Shown piece by piece: positions 17,401-24,750 of a DNA stretch of 36,386 nucleotides (within the stretch, counting starts at the first letter, position 1; each line of letters opens with the position of its first letter). The notes beneath the pieces were generated by a model. That model was given only the letters and a program-made list of their open reading frames with translations. It had not been told where the DNA came from and ran no database searches. The DNA is from an uncultured Clostridia bacterium (GTDB taxonomy: Bacteria > Bacillota > Clostridia > Christensenellales > UBA1242): the NCBI GenBank assembly GCA_934754445.1, contig CAKVHZ010000011.1, positions 1-36,386 of the forward strand. Direction: 5' to 3'. The position numbers and the translations under genes are program-made.

Positions 17401-20400
17401 TAGTAGATAGCACAAATTCATTTATAAAACTAGCAAATACTGTTGCAAACATAAATGATGTAACAATGAAAAACGAAAATACTTCATCACAAAAAATGTT
17501 TGAAGTAACCGAAAATAGCATTGTAACATTTGACGGCGAAACAAACATATTAAACCCTTATGGACTAATTGTTGATACGTCAACTGAAGAGGCAAAAAGC
17601 AATGTAACTATTAATATCAATAATGGTGAATATAATGGTGCAATGTTTATAAGAGTAAATAATATATTAAACTTTAATAATGGTTTAATTAAACAAACTG
17701 ATTATAATAGGGTTATTCATGTAGCAGGTCAATTTAATATGTTTGGTGGGACTATTGAAACCGAACTTTCAACAAGTTTTGCTGGAACTGCCGCTTATAC
17801 AATTAATGGTAATGGCGGTGTTGTAAACATTAAAGGTGGAAATTTAAAGGTTACTGCAAACAAGAGTAATGTTACTTATGTAAATATAAATGCAACTAAT
17901 GGTATAGTTGTAGTTGAAAATTTAACTATTCAAAATACCAACACTTCATCAAAAGGAGTCTATGGCTTTTATTTGTCAAATTCAACATTAACATTTAATA
18001 ATGGTAGTGTTATTACAAGCGGAGCATCAACAGGTGTTTATGGTATTGTAAGTGGTAACTCTTCAAAAGTAACTATTAATAATGGTGAATTTGCTGGTGA
18101 TTATACAAGTGTAATCTTTAATTCAAGCGCTGAAAGTATTAACATTTCAAATGGAACATTTAGTTCTAATAGTGGTAATGTAATTAGAATGAATGCAGGA
18201 AGTTTAAATATTTCTGGTGGTGTATTTTCTTCAATTAGTAATAATACAATTTTATATAAAAGTAACACAAATATAACAATTAGTGGTGGAACATTTAATT
18301 GTAAAAATAGTTTAAGTGGCGATAATAATAGAATAAGTGTATTAACTTCTTCAGATGATGCGGCAAATTATAATGTAACCATTAATGGTGGTAATTTTAG
18401 TGGTGGTTACGTAATGTTAATATGTAGTGCAGGTGCTGGCACAGTAACAATTAATAATGGTGTGTTTATTGTTAGTGAAAATGCATTATGGATTTATAGT
18501 TCTGGTGCTACAACTACTTTAAATGGCGGAATAATAAAAACAACCAATACTGAAAATGCAAATGCAATTTACATTGAAGGTGGTAACTTAGTTTTAAATA
18601 ATGCTTCAATTACTGGAAATATTTATTACGAAACTAAAGATAATTTAATCACTGTAAATGGTAAATTAAATGGCAGTTATGTAATTAATTTTAAAGAAGG
18701 CTTGTTTGATTTAGGTTATGAAGTAATTAAATTTAGTAATGGTATATCTGCTACAACTTATAAAAATAACTTTAGTTTAGTAGAAAGCATGGGAGATTAT
18801 ATTTTATATCCTAATACTGCCGATGATAGTTTATGTTTAAGTAAATATTTCACAGTAACATTTGCTAACGATGATGGCACAGTGTTAAAAACCGAAAAAG
18901 TTGCTTATGGCGATGTTCCTACTTATAATGGAGCAACTCCAACAAAAGAAAGTGATGAAAGTTATGTTTATACATTTAGTGGTTGGAACCAAGAATTTAG
19001 TAAAGTTACTGGCGATATTACATACTATGCTCAATATTCAGTTGAACCTTATTATGTAACATTACCTGAGGCCACGGCATTTAAAAATGCATTAACTTCT
19101 AGTTGTGGTTTTAACTATGATACTATCACATCATTAACCTTTAGTAATTCAGCTCCTGCTGGTTATACAAAAGGTTCAAAAACAATCACAAGCGGTATTG
19201 ATGTTTATTATAACACCGATAAAGCCGTAGTATTAGTAACAAAAGGTGGCATTTTAGCACCATCAGATAGTAGTAGTTTATTTGGTAGTTTTTATGCTTT
19301 AAAAGATATTAAGTTTAATGGAATTTTATCAACTAAAAATGTAATTAGGATGGCGGGTATGTTTTCTGGTTGTTACACGTTAGAACAACTTGACTTATCA
19401 AGTTTTGAAACAAACAATTTAAAAAGCATTAGTGGTATATTTAATCTATGTTCAGGCCTAAAAACAATTAATATGTCTAACTTTATTATTTCTGCGGATA
19501 TTTATGAAGATTATGCATTAGTTGATTGTTTAAAGTTAGAAACACTTTATGCACCAAAAGTTATAGGTGATAATACTATAATTTTGTTACCAAGTAATAT
19601 TGTTTTTGGTGTTGAAGGCACAAATACAACAATTACTAGCATAACTAAAGAAGTTGCTGGTAAAAAAATAGTCGTATCAGGTTATGAGTTAACCAAAGGT
19701 TGGCAATCACAAATTACTTGGACAGAAGTTGGAGAACTTACAAATGGTGTTCAAAGTATAACTGAAATTAGTTTTGAAAGAACAGCACCAACTGGATATA
19801 GTAATAGTGGTAAAAAGATAAATAATATTGAGATTTGGGCAAACGGCACAAAAGTTGCCTTTGTAAGTGCTAAAAACATTGTTGCACCTACTAATTCTTC
19901 ATACTTATTTAGTAATACAAATTCATCTTATTATTTAACAAATTTATTAAGCATTTCATTTAACAATTTTGATACTAAAATGGCGACTGACATGAGTCAT
20001 ATGTTTAGTAATTGTAGCAGTTTAAAATCTTTAGATTTAACTACTTTTGATACAAGCAATGTTAAAATAATGAATGATATGTTTACTTATTGTTCATCAT
20101 TAACAAGTATTAATTTGACAGGAAAGTTTACTACAGATAATGTAACTGCACTTCAGTTTATGTTTACTGGTTGTAGTAAGTTAACAAGAATTGATTTATC
20201 CAATTTTGAAACTAACAAAGTAACGAATTTTACTGGCATATTTAGTGGTTGTGGTGATTTAGAAGAATTAGACTTAAGTTCATTTAATTTTAGTAGTGTA
20301 ACAAGTCTTTCATCAATGTTCAACTACTGTAGTGGTTTAATAAATATAAAAGTTGACTGGTCAACTATAACTAATAAAGTTAAAAGTCTAGATGCTATGT

Positions 20401-20720
20401 TTAGAGGCTGTAGTTCATTAAAAGCTCTAGATTTAAGAACATTAAATACTAGTGGTGTAACTGTATTTACAAACATGTTTAACGGTTGTAGTAGCCTGCA
20501 AGATTTAGACTTAACAAATTTTGTTATATCTTCTTCAAGCACTGTAACTGATATGTTAACTGGAGCAACAAATATTGTTAGAATTATTGCACCTAATACT
20601 ATAGATACAGCAATAACCCTACCAGGAACATATTATATTAACGGAACTGGAACTGGAGTAACAAGTATTACAACTAGCGATGCTGGTAAAATATTTGTTA
20701 AACAAAAAGAAACAACTTAA
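14421..20720 (+). CDS. Giant modular surface protein (InlB B-repeats, beta-helix, DUF285/BspA-type repeats)
   Basis: The ATG at 14421 follows AAAGAGG by seven bases; the product is 2099 residues. It has an N-terminal hydrophobic segment ending in LTFAWYTD, like SipW-dependent TasA/camelysin-type signals. Next come three lectin/CBM-like beta domains (about 113-240, 262-397, 671-806), two of which close with EEGTKATSYEPY or EEGAYATEYEPY. InlB B-type (Listeria-Bacteroides) repeats lie near 574-650, 816-850 and 1476-1540. A long Asn/Gly-rich array of ISGGTF-like rungs (about 853-1423) suggests a right-handed beta-helix. At the C-terminus are DUF285 repeats (MFxxCSSLxxLDLSxF) at about 1627-1693 and 1847-2060. 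No LPxTG, GW, SLH or C-terminal membrane anchor is visible. It is probably a secreted or loosely attached adhesin. Confidence 0.85.
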   Translation: MNKNKTKISVIISSIILMLVLVINIGLTFAWYTDHKDYSNNIDFGYIKIDVNNSETDGYFSNTDNYYNSIKPGDYLLRKDVKFNLKSGSDPAYIRAKYEVDIVKTKNLWNTNGDFSDLTLYSSGGGYYGHKYQLKPNTTYTFSCSNSSFNSRYIVATVGSYYNNKVNGYKETWLMHTNDSLKLTSTSTKSVTTDSTGVLYLNTTLAGTAVNSANFKNSIELSFTDFQLEEGTKATSYEPYIDTTFTQDEINVYNYLKYKNLELGENLFDAQKFVDNAISLGYNSSQISVNKNYKNAINFGQIAYSQNYTKLDINCAENVTYQFSCDIDTTNLQSNATSGFRLYYTDGTYDTIGLNKSTTSLNFTSKSGKTVSGIGSSGWSYSGSFVAYNIKLQQTTYHWSEKLGDYYYLLGSDNLPLAIDQTTDGYYTFLTKENSQIDYDLEYDATNVNKSDINVNITIEAIQVPSVTKSITGDKGVEAVLNELNGITKPTDNYKVTFVYGDNQTAVTSSVAYSKDASLPSAVTGLVSKGFSLWNGGLKIIGENGYNHSYIKDNKICNVTENLTLYEASEITLYNVTFKNGTDTIQTSKVISGKNAEYLGNKPIKKATDKTYTFIGWSKTENGEVIDLTTEKITQDTTFYAIFTDKPRTYKINYNLDGGVFTNTPTTTISTRENLLSFEDLPITVSGYYSQHSTNYQLEVGKTYTLSFDYNFSSYSSESFGIGIGAGNGTNGSYAIDIIYQNNYTTFPQGRKVVTFTPTSTQLANYKYLAFRLVRAGSSVQVTANFSNFKLEEGAYATEYEPYGARNLPTNEDVYKEGYTLEGWYLDGAFTNKVTSLNGLTQDTTLYAKWVMATCGVETTSGKLYFDNLDDAFTYALTNNDSKVIIYKTNEEDCKIGLPITIPSGKTLTIVSSGVMSNIGVYANIINNGTLIIGGKTKSLNNLTFVVYDGCGIENSSNLSIYGGNFNRKGAGKSLIATTSGKLNILGGTFEDLVVDSTNSFIKLANTVANINDVTMKNENTSSQKMFEVTENSIVTFDGETNILNPYGLIVDTSTEEAKSNVTININNGEYNGAMFIRVNNILNFNNGLIKQTDYNRVIHVAGQFNMFGGTIETELSTSFAGTAAYTINGNGGVVNIKGGNLKVTANKSNVTYVNINATNGIVVVENLTIQNTNTSSKGVYGFYLSNSTLTFNNGSVITSGASTGVYGIVSGNSSKVTINNGEFAGDYTSVIFNSSAESINISNGTFSSNSGNVIRMNAGSLNISGGVFSSISNNTILYKSNTNITISGGTFNCKNSLSGDNNRISVLTSSDDAANYNVTINGGNFSGGYVMLICSAGAGTVTINNGVFIVSENALWIYSSGATTTLNGGIIKTTNTENANAIYIEGGNLVLNNASITGNIYYETKDNLITVNGKLNGSYVINFKEGLFDLGYEVIKFSNGISATTYKNNFSLVESMGDYILYPNTADDSLCLSKYFTVTFANDDGTVLKTEKVAYGDVPTYNGATPTKESDESYVYTFSGWNQEFSKVTGDITYYAQYSVEPYYVTLPEATAFKNALTSSCGFNYDTITSLTFSNSAPAGYTKGSKTITSGIDVYYNTDKAVVLVTKGGILAPSDSSSLFGSFYALKDIKFNGILSTKNVIRMAGMFSGCYTLEQLDLSSFETNNLKSISGIFNLCSGLKTINMSNFIISADIYEDYALVDCLKLETLYAPKVIGDNTIILLPSNIVFGVEGTNTTITSITKEVAGKKIVVSGYELTKGWQSQITWTEVGELTNGVQSITEISFERTAPTGYSNSGKKINNIEIWANGTKVAFVSAKNIVAPTNSSYLFSNTNSSYYLTNLLSISFNNFDTKMATDMSHMFSNCSSLKSLDLTTFDTSNVKIMNDMFTYCSSLTSINLTGKFTTDNVTALQFMFTGCSKLTRIDLSNFETNKVTNFTGIFSGCGDLEELDLSSFNFSSVTSLSSMFNYCSGLINIKVDWSTITNKVKSLDAMFRGCSSLKALDLRTLNTSGVTVFTNMFNGCSSLQDLDLTNFVISSSSTVTDMLTGATNIVRIIAPNTIDTAITLPGTYYINGTGTGVTSITTSDAGKIFVKQKETT

Positions 20721-20737
20721 AATGATTAAATAATAGA

Positions 20738-20775
20738 TTAAAAAAAGACATAACATTTAGTTATGCCTTTTTTTC
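20738..20775 (+). terminator. Terminator of the surface-protein gene
   Basis: AAAAAGACATAAC (20742-20754) pairs with GTTATGCCTTTTT (20760-20772) with one mismatch (A against C) and a five-base loop, continuing into a T run. Confidence 0.85.
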
Positions 20776-20870
20776 TATTTAAAATGTTTTGTTTTAAAGT
20801 AGTTATGTTATGTAAACTATGAAAAATAAAATTAGTATTGATATATTAATAATTTTAAAATATTAAAATT

Positions 20871-21017
20871 AAAAAAATAAACGCAGTGGAAAAACCTGCG
20901 TTTAAGTGGATTACTGAATAAAAAAATATAAATAATTGAAAAAGATTCAACAAAAATATAAAAAAGATTAAATTAAGGAAAAAATCGTAATCCACATAAA
21001 GTCCTGATGAACTTTAC
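20871..21017 (-). ncRNA. Candidate small RNA with own promoter, three stems and terminator
   Basis: Reading leftwards from about 21017, the RNA begins in a hairpin TAAAGT/ACTTTA (complements of 21011-21016 and 20997-21002) with an eight-base loop containing CATCAGG. A 9-bp stem GTGGATTAC/GTAATCCAC (20987-20995 with 20906-20914) then encloses about 72 AU-rich bases. It ends in a perfect terminator, AAACGCAG/CTGCGTTT (20879-20886, 20896-20903), followed by T7. Length is about 147 nucleotides. No reading frame of note lies in it. It lies downstream of the RluA-type gene on the same strand but has its own promoter. I do not recognise a known family; 6S-like or trans-acting regulatory RNA are possibilities. 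Confidence 0.7.
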
Positions 21018-21023
21018 AATGAT

Positions 21024-21052
21024 ATGATATCACATTAAAACAAAAAAATCAA
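21024..21052 (-). promoter_or_regulatory. Promoter of the candidate small RNA
   Basis: On the minus strand TTGATT (complement of 21047-21052), 17 bases, TATCAT (complement of 21024-21029). The predicted start at 21017 falls one base before the first arm of the RNA's 5' hairpin. Confidence 0.7.
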
Positions 21053-21241
21053 CATATTTTCAAAAATATCTACAAAAATTTTAAATCTAAATTTGATAAA
21101 AATATCATAAAAAATATATAAAAATTTCTAGTTAATTAAAGCAAAATTTTTAAAAAAATGTTTGATTAAAAATGAAACAAAATATACATAATTAATTAAA
21201 AATATGCATTAAAGCACACTCTATTTTAATTTATAAATAAA
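21053..21241. other. AT-rich spacer downstream of the RluA-type gene
   Basis: There is no gene here. A weak minus-strand hairpin (TGTGC/GCATA arms, about 21202-21218) followed by a short T run may end the RluA transcript. The rest is featureless A/T sequence. Confidence 0.4.
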
Positions 21242-21925
21242 CTAAATTGTTAAATATTTTTCAACACTAAAAAACTTCCAAGGGATATCTTCAAGTGGTG
21301 GTTCACAAATAAAAGTCATAAGTTTTTTTGTTGTTGGGTGAGTGAATTGTAGTTTGTAAGCAAATAACGCAAGATTTACACCTTTAACACCTTTTCCGTA
21401 TTTAAAGTCTGCAAATACTGGAGTTTTATTGGCACTCATTTGCACTCTTATTTGGTGGCTTCTTCCAGTGCCAAGATTAATATCTACTAAACTATATTTT
21501 TCATTATATTCTAACACTTTATAGTCTAATGTGGCTAGTTTACTACCTTCTTCACTACTAGTGGCTAATTTTACTGTGTTGGTTTTTTCATCTTTCTTTA
21601 AGTAGTTTTCTAAATGTCCAACTTTATCTCTAGGAACACCAGAAAGAATTGCTAAATATCTTTTTTCAATGTTATGATTTTTAAAGTCGTTAGTTAATCT
21701 TTCAGCAGATTTGCTAGTTTTGGCAAAAAGTAAAATGCCACCAGTTGGTCTATCTAATCTATGAACCATGCCTACATAAACATTACCAGGTTTATTGTAT
21801 TTTTCTTTAATGTAACTTTTAACCATGTCTAGCATACTTTCGTCGTTAGAACTATCTTTTTGTGTTGGAACATTAAATGGTTTTTTTACAACTATAATTT
21901 GATTGTCTTCGTATAATATATCCAT
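21242..21925 (-). CDS. RluA-family RNA pseudouridine synthase
   Basis: The 227-residue protein consists of the RluA catalytic domain without the N-terminal S4 domain. The catalytic motif HRLDRPTGG (Asp is the nucleophile) is near residues 55-63. LYEDNQIIVVKKP at the N-terminus and GTGRSHQIRVQMS near 154-166 are the other family blocks. These enzymes isomerise uridines in 23S rRNA or tRNA; the exact target cannot be read from sequence. An AGGAG site precedes the ATG by six bases. It is the second gene of a two-gene operon, 19 bases after the CBS-domain gene. Confidence 0.92.
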   Translation of the reverse strand: MDILYEDNQIIVVKKPFNVPTQKDSSNDESMLDMVKSYIKEKYNKPGNVYVGMVHRLDRPTGGILLFAKTSKSAERLTNDFKNHNIEKRYLAILSGVPRDKVGHLENYLKKDEKTNTVKLATSSEEGSKLATLDYKVLEYNEKYSLVDINLGTGRSHQIRVQMSANKTPVFADFKYGKGVKGVNLALFAYKLQFTHPTTKKLMTFICEPPLEDIPWKFFSVEKYLTI

Positions 21926-21944
21926 GTTTTCTCCTAAATTAAAT

Positions 21945-22655
21945 TTAATAATTTTCTAAAATCTTGTTAATATCTAAAATATCGCTAACAGTAACAATTC
22001 CTATTGGCATTTCTAAAAAATTACCATTAGGAGTAATTAAAATTACCACTAATTTACGGTTTTCATTAAACATATCCAATATTTCATTAATCGTGGTATT
22101 TTTGCTAGCAAAAGTATAAAAGTTCTGGTCTGATAGAATATCTTCGATTTTCGTTTTATTTATATATTCACAAACATCACCATTATCATTTATAACATTA
22201 CCAAGTTTATTTAGAATTTTTTGACCATTTGCAACACCTAAAATCTCATCATTTTTTATAACGGGAATATTGCTGTAACCAGATTTACTAATTAAACTAA
22301 TAGTTTTTTTAACACTTACATCACTCTCTACACATAAAACATCTTTTCTACAAACGGTGTCGTAAACTTTTGGGGGAGTGCAAACTAATTTTGTAATATG
22401 TTCTAATTTTTCAACAACTTCTTTTTTTGGAATGGCAATAATTTCATCATCACCTTGAGTTGAATGAACAATAGCATTTCGCAATCTTGAATAATCTACA
22501 AGTTCATCTTCAAATTTTCGTATTACACTATTTAGTGGGACAGCCCTTCTTATGCAGTCTGAAAACGGCATACCCCTTTTAAAATTATAAAGGTTTTTTA
22601 TAGTATAATCTAATTGATTATAAGCTTTTAAAAATCTTTCAGCATAATTTTCCAT
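21945..22655 (-). CDS. CBS-domain-pair protein with a HEPN-like N-terminal domain
   Basis: The 236 residues fall into two parts. Residues 1-90 are helical and contain DYSRLRNAIVHS, where R59 and H64 form an Rx4H motif typical of HEPN domains. Residues about 95-155 and 165-235 are two CBS domains (SKSGYSNIPVIKNDEILGVA; NRKLVVILITPNG with IGIVTVSDIL). CBS pairs bind adenosine nucleotides and act as ligand sensors. HEPN domains include RNases and inactive relatives. An RNA-cleaving or RNA-binding activity gated by a nucleotide is inference; the motif alone does not show catalysis. A GGAGA site precedes the ATG. It is co-transcribed with the pseudouridine synthase. Confidence 0.75.
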   Translation of the reverse strand: MENYAERFLKAYNQLDYTIKNLYNFKRGMPFSDCIRRAVPLNSVIRKFEDELVDYSRLRNAIVHSTQGDDEIIAIPKKEVVEKLEHITKLVCTPPKVYDTVCRKDVLCVESDVSVKKTISLISKSGYSNIPVIKNDEILGVANGQKILNKLGNVINDNGDVCEYINKTKIEDILSDQNFYTFASKNTTINEILDMFNENRKLVVILITPNGNFLEMPIGIVTVSDILDINKILENY

Positions 22656-22764
22656 AAAGTTCTCCTTTTTTATTTTAACACAAAATATTTAATTTTAAAA
22701 ATAAATATGATAAATTTATATTTTTAGTGTATATATATTAAAAACTAATTTTTAGCATAAAAAA

Positions 22765-23029
22765 TCACGCAAGTGAACTCGTAACCTTATTCAATATAAA
22801 TCTATAGTAGACAACTCCTACAAAGCCACCTTATGGCACATAGTTAGATTCGCTTAATGCTGCTTCCGTCAAGACCTGACATGGTTCACGATTAACTATT
22901 GCATAAGACTTTATACTCAACATCTCTTGCTATAAAAGTTATAAAAAATAAAAATTCCTACTTCACCGTTCGGCTCTGCTACAGCGGTTTGCAGATACAG
23001 GGCACCGCTAACTCCCCACCCAGCGTGAT
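22765..23029 (-). ncRNA. ffs: Signal recognition particle RNA, long Bacillus type
   Basis: On the minus strand the conserved domain IV reads GAACCATGTCAGGTC then GGAAGCAGCA, the Ffh-binding hairpin. The 5' part carries the Alu-domain sequence GGTGCCCTGTA and AGCAGAGCCGAAC seen in Bacillus scRNA, so this is the long form of about 265 nucleotides. The ends pair as TCACGC (23023-23028) with GCGTGA (22765-22770). The closing stem is followed by a T run, which probably terminates transcription. The RNA and Ffh target ribosomes making membrane proteins to the membrane. It occupies the position where mraZ usually precedes rsmH, but on the opposite strand. Confidence 0.95.
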
Positions 23030-23035
23030 ATCAAA

Positions 23036-23064
23036 ATAATATCACAAAAAAATTATTTTGTAAA
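23036..23064 (-). promoter_or_regulatory. SRP RNA promoter
   Basis: Minus strand TTTACA (complement of 23059-23064), 17 bases, TATTAT (complement of 23036-23041). The predicted start at 23029 coincides with the base preceding the closing stem of the RNA. Confidence 0.75.
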
Positions 23065-23081
23065 GAGAAAACACATATTCC

Positions 23082-23110
23082 TTGCAAAAAATATATTTTT
23101 ATGATAAAAT
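23082..23110 (+). promoter_or_regulatory. dcw cluster promoter at rsmH, leaderless geometry
   Basis: TTGCAA (23082-23087), 17 bases, TAAAAT (23105-23110). Exactly six bases lie between the -10 box and the rsmH ATG, and no ribosome site is present. Confidence 0.7.
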
Positions 23111-23116
23111 TTTGAT

Positions 23117-24052
23117 ATGGAATTTAAACATATACCAATATTAAAAGATGAAATAATATCGCTATTAAATATAAAAGAAGATGGAATATATGTAGATTGC
23201 ACGGTTGGTGGAGCAGGTCATTCTAGTTGCATTGCAAAAAGACTTTCAAAAAATGGTCATTTGATTTGTTTTGATAAAGATATTGAAGCCTTAAATGTGA
23301 GCAAACAAAGGTTAGAAAAATTTGAGTGCAAAAAAACTTTTATTCATGCAGACTTTCATAACTATAAGCAAAAGTTAAGTGAAATTGGCGTAGATAAAGT
23401 TGATGGCGTTTTAATAGATTTAGGTGTAAGTAGTTATCAGTTAGATAATGCTGAGCGTGGATTTTCTTATATGAGTGATGCAAAACTTGATATGAGAATG
23501 GATAAAGATAATGATTTTTCGGCTTTTAATGTGGTAAATGAATATTCTAGTCAAAATTTAACAAAAATTTTATATAATTATGGTGAAGAAAATTTTACAA
23601 AAAATATTGTTCGTAATATAATTAAAGCAAGAGAAATTAAACCTATAGAAACAACGAGTGAATTGGTTGAAATTATAAACAAAAGTGTACCAGTCAAAAA
23701 TCAAATAGATAAATCGAGTGTAAAAAGAGTTTTTCAAGCTATAAGAATTGAAGTTAATGGCGAACTAGAAAACTTGGACACAACACTTAAAGACATTGTG
23801 AAAAGTTTGAATAAAGATGGAGTATTTTGCGTTTTAACTTTCCATTCACTAGAAGATAGAATTGTAAAAAATGTATTTAAAGAACTTTCAACAGATTGTA
23901 TTTGCGATAAAAGATTACCTATTTGTGTTTGTCATCATAAAGCAAGCATAAAATTATTAAACAGAAAACCAATAGAAGCTAGTAGCGATGAAATAAAACA
24001 AAATTCTCGAAGCAAAAGTGCAAAACTAAGGGCAGTTTTAAAATTGTTCTAA
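23117..24052 (+). CDS. rsmH: 16S rRNA (cytosine1402-N4)-methyltransferase
   Basis: RsmH (MraW) methylates N4 of C1402 in the 16S P-site region and is a standard member of the division cluster. The 311-residue sequence shows HIPILKDEI at the start, the SAM-binding DCTVGGAGHSS near residues 31-41, GVLIDLGVSSYQLD near 100-113, RGFSYM, DMRMD, and the C-terminal FHSLEDRIVK block. The ATG at 23117 is where homology begins. It opens the cluster, since mraZ is absent, and appears to be translated from a leaderless mRNA. Confidence 0.97.
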   Translation: MEFKHIPILKDEIISLLNIKEDGIYVDCTVGGAGHSSCIAKRLSKNGHLICFDKDIEALNVSKQRLEKFECKKTFIHADFHNYKQKLSEIGVDKVDGVLIDLGVSSYQLDNAERGFSYMSDAKLDMRMDKDNDFSAFNVVNEYSSQNLTKILYNYGEENFTKNIVRNIIKAREIKPIETTSELVEIINKSVPVKNQIDKSSVKRVFQAIRIEVNGELENLDTTLKDIVKSLNKDGVFCVLTFHSLEDRIVKNVFKELSTDCICDKRLPICVCHHKASIKLLNRKPIEASSDEIKQNSRSKSAKLRAVLKLF

Positions 24053-24077
24053 AATTTTATAAAAAGGAGTATATTAT

Positions 24078-24749
24078 ATGGAAGACGATAGAATAACTTT
24101 ACAAGAAAATGACACTCAATATGATGAAAGTTTTAAAAATGAAGTAGATAATAATTCGTTTGAAATAAGCGAAGAAGCAAAAGAGCAGTCAAATAAGTTT
24201 TTCAAATTTGGAAGCAAACCCAAAAAAGAAAAACGAAAATTTGAAAGTTTTGAAATTGTTAAAACTTATACTCCAAAAGAAAAACCAAGAGAAAATAATG
24301 AATTTGATAAAATTTTGGAAGTTAGTAATAATCAAACTGTAGACGAAGAAACTATATCTGTTAGTTCTAGCACAAAAAAGCAACAAGTTAAATTAAAAGT
24401 GCGTCCACAAGGAAAACTCCTTTTAATTGTAATTAGTGTAATAATAATTTTGCTTTCTAGTTTAACAATTTATAATGGTGTAAAAATTTCTAAACTAAAT
24501 AGGGGAATAGACAATTTAAATAATCAAATTACTGTAGAAGATTTAAAAATCGACAAAGCCATTAAAAATTTAGAAAAATTAAACGAAGATGCAAAATCGG
24601 ACGACCAAAAAATAAAATTAGAACTAGACAAGGCTACAGATATTCAAGAAGTTACTTTATATGAGCGTAAAACTAAAAATGAAGTAAAATCTGTATCAAA
24701 CTGGTTTGATAAATTATGTAACTTTATTTCCAAAATGTTTGGGGGATAA
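24078..24749 (+). CDS. FtsL/DivIC-like septal protein
   Basis: The 223-residue bitopic protein has a cytoplasmic, acidic and lysine-rich region of about 115 residues, one membrane helix near 115-137, and an extracellular coiled coil (ISKLNRGIDNLNNQITVEDLKIDKAIKNL and on). Sequence similarity to FtsL is low, as is normal for this family. Its position between rsmH and the class B PBP is the FtsL position, which is the main argument. FtsL pairs with DivIC/FtsB to activate septal wall synthesis. An AAAGGAG site lies ten bases before the ATG. The cytoplasmic tail is longer than in model FtsL proteins. Confidence 0.7.
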   Translation: MEDDRITLQENDTQYDESFKNEVDNNSFEISEEAKEQSNKFFKFGSKPKKEKRKFESFEIVKTYTPKEKPRENNEFDKILEVSNNQTVDEETISVSSSTKKQQVKLKVRPQGKLLLIVISVIIILLSSLTIYNGVKISKLNRGIDNLNNQITVEDLKIDKAIKNLEKLNEDAKSDDQKIKLELDKATDIQEVTLYERKTKNEVKSVSNWFDKLCNFISKMFGG

Positions 24750-24750
24750 T

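Noticed and set aside
17303..17548. Open frames on the minus strand within the surface-protein gene.
   Set aside because: They are shadows of a long, clearly coding, repeat-rich gene and have no ribosome sites or recognisable products.
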